This document shows, piece after piece, positions 45,845 through 57,467 of a stretch of 64,000 bases of DNA. Positions within the stretch are counted from its first letter, which is position 1. The number at the start of each line of letters is the position of its first letter. Origin of the DNA: Chalara sp. BL73 (lineage: Eukaryota > Ascomycota > Leotiomycetes > Helotiales); assembly GCA_918026815.1 (NCBI GenBank), contig CAKJVC010000033.1:1-64000 (forward strand), given 5' to 3'. The notes under the pieces were generated by a model, which saw only the letters and a list, made by a program, of their open reading frames with translations, was not told the DNA's origin and did not search any database. The position numbers and the translations under genes were made by a program.

Positions 45845-47639
45845 GATGTGTGGTGTGACACCATATGCTGGAATCGATTGATGGGACCAAGTTCAGGAAT
45901 TAATAGATGAAGGGTTCGTTAAAAAAAAATTGTTCAAATTAGGGTATATGCAAGGTCGTAAAGGGGTCATAAGATCGTGAACAAACTGGTTCTGTCAGTT
46001 TTTCTATCTCTCGGTGACTGGTCAAACAAAAATTACCTCATGAAGCAAACGACACTGCGGCAGTAAACAAGCTCGCTAACAGAGAAAACACCAGACTCCG
46101 TTATGGATGAAGCACAAGTTGATGACTGCCAGAGCGATCAAGGCAATTTACAATTGTGTTGTTAGTAGGGTTGTCGTCGTCGGAGTAATCGTAGTATGTG
46201 GCAGCCGTCAGTAGTGATGTTTACCCTGGAGAAAAAAAAACAGCTTCGGGAATTTAGCGAGGGTGAGCAACAGAGCCGTCCCTAGGTGTCCTGCTCCTGT
46301 CCACACCCGCAATCTCCTGCAAGGCGATAAAGCACCCCGAGTCGCCCCTGAGTTCGGAACGATTTTCATGGGAACCGTCACAACGGCTCCAACATCCAGC
46401 CTTGTTGTGTACAAGATCGAGTTCACGCTCGCTTTGGAACCGAAAATTGGGAACAGACAGGACGATAATGATGATGATGATGATGATGATTATTATTATT
46501 ATTATCATTCGCGTTCGGAGAGAAGCCCCCGCCCCCCCTCATGGATGGCGCTGTGATAGTTTAGCTTTCTCATTCTACACCGACCATTCAGGGTCTAATG
46601 GCCCCGTCCCGCCATAACAAAGCGTGGCAGATGCTGCCCAATCCAATATGATGGCTATATTCCTGACGCGTTGAAAGGCTACGATGGGCTTTCCCTTCTC
46701 CACCACACCAGCGAATCTCAACGGCACACCAGTTTCTGGTGGTACGCTGTTGCATCTGGCGTCGGCTTGGACCTTTGCACAGTGCCAAAAGTGCAGCTTT
46801 CTCGGTCACACGGCAGCAGGGTGACACCTGTACAAGGGCCGGTCCGCCACTAGGATGGCAGTAGGAGGAGATGAGCCTGCGGATTGGTTGTTTGCGCCTT
46901 GCTCGCTCGTCTGCTAAGGATGGGGGGCTCGTGGCAGTTCGTGTCGGTTATCTCCCTGTGCGTCGCCAGAGCAACCAAGCGGATGATGTCAGGAATACGG
47001 TTCTCGGGAAATGCTATTGATGCAGTATCAAGGCTGACGTGATGGTGTTTTACAGCGCAATGCATTGGTGATCCGACATATACTCGACTCATGATGCGAA
47101 TTTGAGTCTTAAACTCACCGAATTACGATGAAAGAGGAGGGATGGCGCATCAAAGAGAGATGGCACCAAGGCAAGTACTGGGAGGAGGAATTAAATGGGA
47201 GTGGAAAGGAAACCTGGTTCAACCTGGAAAATGAAACCAAGCAGGTGTGAAAACATGGAATATATTGTTCAATTGCGGATGGCTCCCCTTCACAAGTCAG
47301 AGATATTCATGCGTCGAATACCTGATCCAGAAAGTTTTAGTATATCAATATTAGGTTCGGATTAGTCGCTCGACACTGAGCGCTAGAGGCTAATACTGTG
47401 GCTACCGTTCTCCTTGCGGACTCTCACCATCATGGGCGATCTTTGCCATACCACTTTCTACGATCTGTTAGAGCCTATCAAGCATCAAGATACGTCCAGA
47501 GGAAGTTTGCCTTCACCCAAATGCAGAACATCCAATCCAGCACATTCCAGATGAACCCCGTGTTCTTTTGCATATCTTGTTGTCGTAAGCAACCTTTTTG
47601 CTGCGGCGCACAAACTAAATAGCAATATCGAAATTTGGC
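45845..47639. other. Intergenic stretch with a microsatellite
   Basis: About 1.8 kb upstream of the membrane-protein gene. It contains a trinucleotide repeat (listed separately) and short frames only. No gene supported. Confidence 0.45.
46463..46508. repeat. Compound trinucleotide microsatellite (ATG)n-(ATT)n
   Basis: About seven GAT/ATG units followed by about five TTA/ATT units, uninterrupted. Noncoding, about 620 bp upstream of the gene starting at 45844. Confidence 0.9.
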
Positions 47640-48530
47640 ACCGTGCTTAAGGGTATCTCGTCTATTAGGTAGATCTGTGCCCCAGAAGTTCTTTGAATGC
47701 ATTCCTAAGAGAAACCACACAAATCTTTGCTGCAAAGCTGGACGACCCGACAAAGACACACTAACCATTACAGAGGCCCTCTGGGATATGAATTTTACCT
47801 CTGAAAGAATCCTAGAATATCCATAAAGGCTTCTCAAACCTGCGGCTCATCCGGGAACCGAAGCTTAACCAAATCCATAAACTCTAGAGCATCACCCATC
47901 TCAATATTACACTGGCCAACCGATTCCGAGGCTGAGCCAACTTCACCATCAAGCATATCTCTGGGGAAGCTACCCGTGTCTCAACTGATATTCCTGGAAA
48001 TCTCGATTGTTTCTTTGATAGTTTCACCATCTGTACATGCAATCGTCGAGCTTTGGGCTAGTTTTAGTTAAACGATCGTCATCTTCATTCCATTTCCTCT
48101 TCCTTGAGATAGACGCTATATTCTGCTAATGTATGACGTCTGTGAGCGAAGTTGTCAGTTCTCTCTACGCTAATCATATTATACAGTTTCTTGGATAAAG
48201 AACGCCCTGAATGCTCAGGGAAAGTTTGGGCTGGAACGCTCGTCTTGACCCGTGACATGAGCCTTTTGGTCACTTCGAGCCTTTCATGGATATAATGGCA
48301 ATCGCCTCATCCTTCTCAGAAGCCAGGCTCATCAATTTTAAACCATGATCTGCTAGCGCCTAGACCATATGAATATTTAGGTGAATTCGATGACGCTGTA
48401 CCTTGTCTTCATCCAGCTTTGCACACGGCCGTTTTTATTGCGCCATCCATACTCCACAATACGAGAGGCTGTCATAATATTAAATCTTACAGTGCGATTT
48501 TCAATTGAAGTCTTGCAATCAGTACAGAGC
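47640..48530 (-). pseudogene. Decayed gene with a Sin3-type PAH repeat
   Basis: Read on the minus strand, the DNA from 47899 translates as MGDALEFMDLVKLRF then PDEPQV, stop (TGA at 47836-47834), then EAFMDILGFFQR. After a change of frame it continues SVSLSGRPALQQRFVWFL. This is the paired amphipathic helix (PAH) pattern of Sin3: DAL-x-aromatic-x-D-x-VK-x-x-F, then FLDIMKDF, then P-x-L-x-x-F-x-x-FLP; the stop replaces the conserved Tyr. Upstream fragments in other frames also look protein-like (KRKWNEDDDRLTK; ADHGLKLMSLASEKDEAIA; CKTSIENRTVRFNIMTASRI). Several stops and frame changes cannot be removed by normal introns. Sin3 PAH repeats bind repressors in histone deacetylase complexes; a single-PAH relative was probably lost here. 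The boundaries are approximate, and decay might extend to about 48.9 kb. Confidence 0.6.
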
Positions 48531-49260
48531 ACCTGATTGAATCGAGATGCGCCGATCAGGAATAACCTAGTAGTGGCCTGTAGTGTACAGGGTCAATTAT
48601 GCTCCCCTTAGACCTTTCCTCGTTAAACTGCGTTCTATCAACATGGGCAAAGGCTCTCTGCTAGCAACCCAACACGCTAAAGGGCCATGATCTCTTGGGG
48701 AATGTTAACATAAGATGAAGGCATGAACTTCAGGTGCGGAACACACTGCTTTCGACTCATTGCTGTCTTGCAAGGCTATTATGATAGCATAAATCATCTT
48801 TCCAACAGCGGTGAAGTCGCGGTTCTTGATCCCCCAAGGACATAGATAGTAGCCTATATTAGGTACAAAGCAATCGATTAAATCTTAAGGTGCTGGTCAG
48901 CTGCCCTTAAATGAATGATAGAACCGTGCGACCAGCCCTTTTCAAGTTATGAGATTGGTCAGATATGAAATAAATAGCCTCAAAATCGTTCAAGGCATTT
49001 TTTTGGTGCACTAACTTCTATACGCAGTTAAGCCATCGGACGCATCTACAACTAAATATTAACGGGATTAGCCTCTTGGCTTGCAGGCTGTGTATGACTA
49101 CATCTGGTGGAATTACTTTGGATATGGATAGCTGTGTCAAGCAAGATGACATTTCATGTCTCGGCTGGATAGATAAGTGGTCAGGGAGGAGACCATGGTG
49201 GGGAAAAAAAACGAAATCTTTTGTGATTATTCTGAACACTTCGTGACCGATAAGGGCACG
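48531..49260. other. Intergenic stretch, possibly more of the decayed gene
   Basis: About 730 bp. Minus-strand fragments such as KNRDFTAVGKMIYAIIIALQ (near 48.8 kb) look faintly protein-like and may belong to the PAH pseudogene. The right end is the 3' UTR of the prolidase gene. Confidence 0.35.
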
Positions 49261-50845
49261 CTATGGAAAGAAATGCGAGAACCATCCTTTCGTTTGCTCC
49301 TCAGTGGTCGCGTCGGCCGGGTCGCCATTGATGATCTTCAGAGCCGCTGCGCCTTTTGGAGCCGTGGTGATGTTTTCATATCCATCCTCGGTAACCAGTA
49401 TATCGTCCTCAATTCTGACACCTCCAACAGGATAGTACTTCTCTAGAAGTTTGGCGTTGATAAACTGTGAGTATCTCTTGTCTTTCAGATACAGGCCCAG
49501 GGCGTATCGAGAAAAGTATCTTGTGTAATGTTAGGCAAAAAATCATGTGCGCAGGGAGAGAGCTCTTACATGCCCGGTTCAATGGTGATCACTTGGTTGG
49601 GAGCTAGAATCGATGCAGCGCTTGAGCTGGGATCTTTGCGTATTTCGTGAAAGTTGGTGAGCCAGCTTTTTTCCGTCATGCCGTAAAGAAGGTTGCCTCC
49701 GTCGCCCACATCGTGCACTTCAAGTCCCATAAAATGCCCTAACTAATTGGTCGTTAGCAATGCTCGGCCGGATCTGCGCAGGCTGGGGTGCATACGCCAT
49801 GAGGGAGGAAAGCAACTGATGTTCCGGCATTGAAGATCTTATCAAACGTGCCGTTATGCAAGATTCCAAGCTCCATAAGTCGTACAACCAGAACTTTGTG
49901 CGCATGCATATGAATGTCACGATAGTTTGCACCAGGCTCTACCATTTCAATGCATGATTCTTGCATCTCCTCCACAATATCATATATCTCCTTCGCCTCC
50001 TTCGTCCACTCACCAGAAATCGGAAATGTCCGAGTAACATCGGAAGCATAGCAAGACCAATCAACACCAGCATCAAGACACACAAGCTGTCGACCCTTCA
50101 AGGGCTCATTATTGGCCATATAGTGTAAAGTGCTTGCGTTCTCACCCGAGCCTGCAATTACGCCGTAGGATTGCTGCTTAGCTCCGTTCATGATACACGT
50201 ACCAACAAATACGGCCTCTATCTCGGTCTCGTTCTTGAGATGTTTGATGACACGAAGGACATTCGTGTGCCCTTGGGCGCTGATTGCATTGGCCCTTCGG
50301 AGCAACTTGATCTCATAAGGAGTCTTAATGACACGGGCTGCGTTCATGGCGCTTTGGAGCTTGGATACTTCGAAGGGATTGACATAGAGATCAGAGTTCG
50401 AGCCATCTTTGAATGAGTACGACTTAGATACAAGACCCTTTAAGGCTTGCTCATTATGAAGGACGTAAATTTTGCCGTACTCTTTGTGGGCGAAATGGTT
50501 GAGGAATTCGGACAAGCTAGGAGTGAAGGATACCTCGTCGAAGTCATAGTTTTCTTTGATCTCTTCGGGGCTTGGATTTTGCCCAAGGTATATCACCGCC
50601 CTTCCCTGGTTCAAAGGAGGGATAAATGCGGTGAGTAGATCCCGCTGAATATTATAGGTGACTACGCAGTCCGGTAGGTTAAGCCCACTTAGGTAGTAAA
50701 AGTATCGCCGCTGACGGAACACCTCCATTTGATCAGAGTCCTCCAGCAGCCTTGCCGGCAGACCGGGAAGGTAAATCAGACCCTGCTTCACACCCAGATG
50801 CTTCGCTACTTTCCGAGCATGGAGCTTCGCTGGCAAGAATGGCAT
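49261..50845 (-). CDS. Xaa-Pro aminopeptidase/prolidase (M24B)
   Basis: Three exons: 50845-49796, 49742-49570 and 49519-49261, with introns of 53 and 50 nt, giving 493 aa. The joins read [16 protein letters not shown] and [14 protein letters not shown]. The N-terminal AMP-N domain (about 5-150) is followed by the pita-bread peptidase domain with all five metal ligands: Asp258 and Asp269 ([12 protein letters not shown]), His353 (LGHFMG), Glu405 (TIEPG) and Glu445 (VRIEDD). Members bind two Mn ions and split the bond before proline in di- or tripeptides, recycling proline in the cytosol; no signal peptide is present. The start is uncertain by a few residues: the frame is open above the ATG as far as about 50920, and related proteins carry about ten more N-terminal residues. 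Confidence 0.94.
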
Positions 50846-51909
50846 GTTAGTGAATTGTTCATCGCCAGGGTGTCCTTGAAGGAAAGGTATGATATTGATC
50901 GTAATGCATGGACGCGTTCAGGTAATCTATGGGTATCACGTGTAAAGAGAGATATGAAATTAGTAACTGCTGTTTCTCGACTCACCAGGGTACTTCTCGG
51001 TTGGTTTTGATTTTAAATTTACCAATCTAGAAACTATATCAGCAAGCGTGGACTTTTCAAGAATGATGCTCGAGGATGAGGTGAGTCTCACAACGCTCCA
51101 AATTCCTCGACCTCATCACAACTCCAATCCTCATCATCACTCAAGTTTGCAACCTGTCCGTTCTGCATCTTGGGGATCTCAGGAGGCTGGATTGTAGTGA
51201 GTATTCGAGAAATATTTATGACATAAGGTGGTAAAGTTTTTGTATATGGTCGATTGGAGTCTTTTACAGCATGTAGAATATTTGATCTCATTGGTCATGA
51301 GGCTGGTCAAATCTCATCCCATTCCTGGTCAAATCACATCAAATCAAAATCGAGGCAAGCCTGAGGCACCCAGTTTCTTGTCAGCTTTTGGGCTTTTGTC
51401 TCGCTTGTGACAACATCAACCGGTTGGCGTGCCTTTTCCCCCATACCCCACAATCTGCCATGCATACAACCGTTGTCCGCCCATCTGAACCTCTCACTCC
51501 CCTATTTGTGTATGCCGTGTCACCTGCCGGTCCAATCGTAACTTGATCTTTGGTGCCGAGTAGATCTTGGGACAGATACGACGGGCATTCGGTGCTGTGC
51601 ATAACGTCGTGCACAATTAACCCGAGGTCTACTGCCTGGCTTTGAACGTCATGAGCGCTTCTTAGTTGCAGAATCTTGTTCGCGTCGTGGGCCTTCTGAA
51701 CTGATCACGGTATCTCATAGGCTGTCGGGTAGTTCTCGGTGCTGTACATAGATGGAGTCAAAGCCCTTTTCGTGAGCCAGTACAGGACCGAAGGGTCTCA
51801 GGAAGAGATGCAGGATATTATATATTCGAAGATGGGGTCCCTTCTTGGGGGAACAGCTTCATCCCTAAAACCTTTGATACCTAGCACCGTCAAGTGGGTA
51901 TATAACAGT
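50846..51909. other. Intergenic region between prolidase and rhamnosidase genes
   Basis: About 1.06 kb between divergent start codons. On the minus strand at 51088-51291 a frame ends in an acidic tail (LSDDEDWSCDEVEEFGAL) preceded by AATCCAG, an acceptor-like site. It might be the last exon of a very small gene, but no first exon could be assigned. The frame of the rhamnosidase stays open upstream to 51739 without family-like sequence. Confidence 0.35.
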
Positions 51910-54075
51910 ATGAGATTACTACAGCAAATCCTACCGTTGATGTCCTGCTCCCTGCAGGTGGTTACATCAATACCATACAGCGAGTACATCTTGGCGCCAG
52001 ACACTCGGAACCTACATCCAACCTCGGTGTACAAAGTGAATGGGACAGTCATAGGAGCCGAATCACTAACTGGAACTTCATCTGGGAATGCCACTTTTCA
52101 AGGTATTTCGTCAGTAACTTTTGACTACGGCAAGAACATTGCTGGTGTTGTGTCAATCACAGTCGGAGATTCCTCCTCTGCAGATGCATTCATTGGCTTG
52201 ACCTATACCGAATCTTCCATTTGGATTAGCAGCCAAGGAAGCGATGCCACAGGCGATACGGTGTTGGATGAAGTGCTGTGGCTACATGTAGGCAAAGGCC
52301 CAGGGACATATACTGTGGAAAGAGAGCATGAGCGAGGGGCTTTTAGATATCTTAGCTTGGTCAGTAATACGTCAGCTTTAGTCGAGATCACTGGTGTAAG
52401 TTAATCTCTTTGTATCTACGAAAATGTTGATCAAGATGCGCTCGTGCTATCATATTGACTTTTTACGATAAGATCAGTACGTACTTCACGGCAGCACCAA
52501 CTCAAGATCTGCGGGGATACAAAGGCTATTTCCATTCGAACGACGAACTCTTGAACAGGATTTGGTATGCTGGTGCATACACAAATCAGTTGGGAACCAT
52601 CGACCCGAAACATGGCAATTCCCTAGTCCATCTATTTGACAACCCTTATCCAAACACTGGTACCCTTACATGGTACAACAACTTCACCATATCTCAGGGG
52701 AGCAGCTGCATCACTGATGGTGCAAAAAGAGATCGCTTGGTATGGGCAGGCGACTTGGCTATCGCGGTGCCTTCCATTGTCGTGAGTACTAATGACCTCG
52801 ATTCAGTTAAAAATGGGCTTGATTCACTCCTCGTGCTTCAAAATCCGGATACGGGCCTGTTGCCCTATGCTGGTGCTCCTTTCAATCAGTTGGGCATCGT
52901 GAGCTTCACATATCATTTATACAGCCTGATAGGAATATCTTATTACTATAAATACACTGGGGACATTGACTATCTGAAGAGTGTCTGGAATCGATTTACG
53001 AAAGGCTTGCAGTGGTCATTGAACACAATCGATAGTTCTGGTCTGATGGACGTGACATCTTCCGCAGATTGGCTTCGTTTTGGCATGGGTGGACATGTAT
53101 GCTGCTTTCCAAATCTTCTTTCATCAGTTACTGACGCAAGGTAGAACATTGAGGCGAATTCGATTCTCTATTACACCATAAATGAGGGGATCAACCTGGC
53201 GGCCATTCTCGATGACAAGTCCTGGATTGCTGACTGGTCTGCAAAGGCTACTGCCATCAAAGAGGCGGCCAATAGACTTCTCTGGGTAAGTCCTTATTTA
53301 GTTTTATTTGATCAGAGTTTAGTTCTTCAATATTAACTAGACTTAGGATGAATCTATAAACCTTTACAAAGATAATGAAAACTCTGCTATATATCCCCAA
53401 GATGGGAATTCATGGGCTATAAAGTCTAACTTGACTCTCTCATCGAGTCAGAAGTTAGCGATATCTCAGGCTCTGAAAGCTCGCTGGGGGCCTTATGGCG
53501 CGCCTGCGCCAGAAGCAGGTCCCACCATTTCTCCATTCATTAGCTCTTTCGAGCTGGAGTCTCACTTCCTAGCCTCTACACCACAGAACGCACTTTCTCT
53601 CATGCGTCTCCAATGGGGTTTCATGCTCGATGACCCGCGAATGACAAACTCGACTTTTATTGAAGGCTATTCCATTGACGGCTCGCTTCACTACGCGCCA
53701 TACCAAAACGACGCCCGAGTCTCGCATGCTCATGGTTGGGCTACTGGCCCTACGTCTCTTTTAAGCTTCTATGTTGCTGGGATTCATCTGACTTCAAGCA
53801 TTGGAAAGACGTGGGAAATCTCCCCTATGGTAGGGGACTTGACAATTGTTGAAGCCGGGTTTGAGACGCCTCTTGGAACTTTCAGTAATTCACTGAAAGC
53901 TGAGAACGGAAAGGTTGTTCAAATGAGCTTCAGCACCCCAAGGGGCTCGAAAGGCGATGTAAAGTTGCCTGGTATTAGCGGAGAGTTGATAAACTCTAGT
54001 GGTAAGAAAGTGCAACTCAACAGTGGGCAAGCAAACGGGCTTGATGGTGGTGATTGGACCTTGAAGGCGAGATAG
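51910..54075 (+). CDS. Secreted alpha-L-rhamnosidase, GH78
   Basis: Four exons: 51910-52395, 52473-53096, 53145-53285 and 53347-54075, with introns of 77, 48 and 61 nt, giving 659 aa. The joins read VEITG, ISTYFTAAPTQDL; GMGGH, NIEANSILYY; RLLW, DESINLY, all fitting the family. The ATG at 51910 opens a plausible signal peptide (MRLLQQILPLMSCSLQVVTS). An N-terminal beta domain (about 60-180) precedes the six-hairpin catalytic domain with DGAKRDRLVWAGDLA near 255, which holds the conserved acidic residues of GH78, and SADWLRFGMGGH. A C-terminal beta-sandwich domain ends the protein. GH78 enzymes cut terminal alpha-L-rhamnose from pectin (rhamnogalacturonan), flavonoid glycosides and saponins. 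This suggests use of plant material. Signal-peptide quality is moderate, so an upstream exon is possible. Confidence 0.93.
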
Positions 54076-54838
54076 CGTTTTTCGTAACGAAGCTATGCCG
54101 TCCTCTTCCTCTCGGAAAGTGAAGTAGTAAATAAGCATGCCTTGTACTCGAGGCTCAATCCTATCGAGGCTTTTGTCGCTTACAGCCCATCTTCCTCTTA
54201 AGGAGATTTGTTGTACAGCATCATGTCTTACAGCTTATAATTAGTGATGAAGGAGTGCGCTTGACGTGCAGGTCGATAAGGCAACCAGTAAGTTGCAACG
54301 TCAATGGTTTTCCATCTCTGGCATCATCATCGGGGTAAAGTGAGCGGGAGTTCCAGGGGTCAGGCTTTTATGCGAGAACAAGCCCTAAATATGATTGGTT
54401 CAGCACTTTAAACTGGCTGAAGCGAGCTCATCCCTCATGAACAACCCGCCAACCGCATCTCTTATAACTCGAGGCTGAGCATCAACAACCAGCCATCATC
54501 CTCAATCCCGTGCACGATCCCCCAGATCCTGATTATGATGACGAGCAGTCTGTATCACCGCCATGTAGGATGAAGTGTACCGGCTGAAACCCAGACGTGA
54601 TGGGGCATTGCCCGCATTTTGGGCGTGCACTCTGTACACAATGACGTGCCAGGCTGAGATCTGGTGAGTATATTGCTCCTGACTTCCTCCCTAGGTTTTC
54701 TATTCTCCGTTCATCAGTAGGTTCTACATCTCCATTTCTATCCTGTGAATTTTCGCATTTGAATCCAATTGCTCCACCGTCCCACAAGCATCCATCCACG
54801 ACAGACGAACGTATATCGAGATCTACCAACCCATCACA
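54076..54838. other. Intergenic stretch
   Basis: About 760 bp between the rhamnosidase stop and the next start. A 103-codon minus frame (54533-54844) has no motif. Nothing supported. Confidence 0.5.
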
Positions 54839-55349
54839 ATGCAAACCAACTTCCTCAAGGTTTTTTTCCTAGCCATCTGGCTCGTCGCATTCGGCGTCCT
54901 GGCAGATAGCTCTCACATCGAGTCCGCAGAAGCGCTCGCACTACGTGAAGAACCTGCACTGGCAGAGTTTGTTGCGAGAGCCGTCATCGCACCCGTATAT
55001 ACCCTCAATTTTCACCTCTGCTTCCCAAACTAACACATCCCAGACTCCAACGACCCTCCAGACTTCTACCGCAGTTTCTACCTCCACCACATCCACTGCC
55101 ACTGCTGCTGGAGTAAACAAGTCCAAAGATAAATCCTCGAAAACAGCCAAGTCAACCAAGAAGACAGATAAGACATCGAAGAAGAAGAAGGGAAAGTTTG
55201 GAAAGCTCACCAAGGCTGGCTTGATCGCCATTATTGTTCTTGTCATCGTTGTTATTCTCATTATTATTATTCTCGCTATCTGTCTAGCCAGACGGTCGAA
55301 GAAGAACAAGGCTGCCGCAGGCTCCGGATATGCTCTTCCTCCGAATTAA
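54839..55349 (+). CDS. Small signal-peptide plus single-pass membrane protein, Lys-rich
   Basis: Two exons: 54839-54994 and 55044-55349, with a 49-nt intron (donor GTATAT, branch CTAAC, acceptor CCCAG), giving 153 aa. Residues 1-22 (MQTNFLKVFFLAIWLVAFGV and so on) are a signal peptide. A short acidic part follows (ESAEALALREEPALAEF), then a Thr/Ser/Ala-rich stretch, then a strongly Lys-rich stretch (about 78-108, including SKKKKGKFGKL). A long Ile/Val membrane span lies at about 113-134 and a basic tail (RRSKKNK) after it. Basic residues flank both sides of the span, which is unusual for a type I protein and leaves topology open. No family recognised. Confidence 0.75.
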
Positions 55350-55880
55350 TGGAGGCGGAGAATGGTAGCGGTGCATGCGCGTATACCAAGAGGTGTATGA
55401 TATGGGAATTGATGACGGAGTTTTTGGTTTGGTGCTTATGGCATAAAAGTACTGTTATATTCTTTCTGGGTTTTGGAGATTCCCCTTTCGCAATATCGAA
55501 GGGTTGATACTTGGCGTTTGGGCACAAAAGTGATTTGCATTTCTATACATACAAAGCACATCTATACCTTTGCTGCATCCTCTGTTATTTCCGTTTGCTA
55601 TTATCTTTGTCAGTAGCCACTACTTTGTCGTATATCGCATTACAAGTATTTCTGACAGTTTCAACTTATCATGGTTCAATGTCTTATTTATTGTGGTTAC
55701 TTTAAGGTAGGCTGTAAGCTGAGCCAACTGTTTTATTTGCCAATTTTGCGGTCGCGCATGTGGAAGACTTTTGGGGGGGATAATTAGGATATATCATTTA
55801 TAGCTCACTTCCTACATTCTTCTAGTTGTGGTTCACTGCGTTCAACTACCCCAGGGCAGGACACAATTCTCTTATCCTTC
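55350..55880. other. Intergenic stretch between convergent genes
   Basis: About 530 bp between two stop codons, AT-rich in the middle. Expected 3' UTRs; nothing else seen. Confidence 0.5.
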
Positions 55881-56506
55881 CTACGTGGTTCCATCAAAGC
55901 TAACAGCAGTGCTCTCTTGGCCGGCAGCCGCCGTATCAAGCTTAATATTATTATCCAACTTGGTCTGCTCCTTCGCCAAGTCAGCAGAGGTATCCTCGCC
56001 CTGTGCCGCCTCAATCTGCAACTTCAACACCGTGGCCGTGAGCTTCAAAACCTTATTCTTAATCTTGCCATTCTGGAGAGCAGTTGCCGCAGAAGCACCG
56101 CCCGCTGCTTCAATAGCGGGGTTAAAAGCGTCGGTCTCGGCATCTTCAGCGACGTCATGTGTATTAGCGATGATTTCGAGGTCGTCGGCGGAGACGTTGG
56201 CAAGGTCGCTTTTGTCGATTGCGCTGAAGAGAGCATCGGCCTCGGCTTTCGCATTGCCTGCGGTGCCGCCACTGATCGAAATATCATTATATGATTGGGA
56301 AGTGAGAACGGAGCCGGTGTTCCCTGTTGAAGCAGAGTTGGTGGCGACCTGTGGTTGTTAGTTTGTGGGAAATGCAGAAGATGGAACATGGGGGAACGTA
56401 CAGCGGCGGCAGCGGCTGTAGTGGTAGCTTTACTGCTCTTTTTGGGCATTGGAGAGGCGATGGTAAGAGAGGCCAGGAGAGAGATGGTAATAAGTGAGAA
56501 CTTCAT
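55881..56506 (-). CDS. Small secreted protein, Ala-rich, function unknown
   Basis: Two exons: 56506-56402 and 56348-55881, with a 53-nt intron (donor GTACGT, branch ACTAAC, acceptor CCACAG), giving 190 aa. Residues 1-18 (MKFSLITISLLASLTIAS) are a signal peptide, followed by PMPKKSSK and an Ala run. The mature part has segments YNDISISGGTAGNAKAEADA, FSAIDKSDLANVSADDL and a helical end (VLKLTATVLKLQIEAAQGED). No cysteine is present, so it is not a disulfide-rich effector. I recall related small secreted proteins in many ascomycetes with no assigned role. It is convergent with the small membrane-protein gene. A surface or wall-associated protein is a guess. Confidence 0.82.
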
Positions 56507-57467
56507 GGTTGCTGCTATTCCTTATTTGGAGAATGATGGAACAATATATAAATATATGAGAGTATAATATTGACACAGCACAGCTGTTAACGAGTGACAC
56601 AAGAATGATAATCGGGGAGGAAGAATAAACGAGAGAGCGCGGCTAGAGAGAAGTCATTCCATAGGAACGGGTACGTGTTTATATACCAGACGAAAGAAGA
56701 AGAAACCCCCAATACGAGATAATACCACACAACGAAACGGCTAAGCGCCCCTGCAATGAGCCCTTTCCCCCCTCGCATCCGACCTTTTGAGAAGACATCC
56801 ACCCACTTGAACGTTCATCCTCGAATATCGTCCCAAAAACGAGCGGCCTGGCGTCAAACCACGATGCAACAAGGACAACCCAAGGGACCCATCTCCGCCG
56901 GGCCCTGCGAATCGGATCTTCGGTCCCACGAATCGGACAGTTTTTGTTTGGGTTGGAGGGTAGTTCGCGAGTTTCGAGGATGGAAAAAAGACATGCGGAG
57001 AGCGGGCACGTTTCACGAGATATGAGATGAAACTTGGCATGGCCAAGCGATCTGATCTCGACGCCGAGGCGTGTATGATCGGCGTTGGCGATGCTTGTTA
57101 GTTTGGCGAGGGTTGGCGTTTCCTCCCCCGGGCCACAGAAACCGCGGACTTGGTGCTGTGCGCTGTTTTTATTTATGGTTGATATATTCTGTAACTTCAG
57201 GAGACATCGCCTGATTGAATTTTATTAAGGGGAATACAGCTAGGGTGTACCAGGTCAAAATCGAAAAATGATCACGTTATGCATATTTTTGGAAAGGCCT
57301 GACAGCTTTCAGAGTACTTTTGTTTTATTATTCTCTATGTACTGGCTAAGTGGGCCGTGATGCTTTTACAATCAGTCACTTGAACTCCACCGCTGCAACG
57401 CATCGCCTGAAATGCTTGTTCAGCTCGTCATATCTCATCATTCGTCATTATCCAAACTATGGATCTT
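56507..57467. other. Intergenic stretch
   Basis: About 960 bp. Left part is the promoter of the small secreted protein; right part should be the 3' UTR of the Hsp104 gene. Frames at 56741-57046 on both strands mirror each other and show no motif. Confidence 0.5.

Noticed and set aside
46254..46508. Frame encoding a long run of isoleucines
   Set aside because: It is only a translation of the trinucleotide microsatellite.
51739..51909. Rhamnosidase start at the upstream frame opening
   Set aside because: The extra 57 codons look unlike the family and would bury the hydrophobic signal-like segment that begins at 51910.
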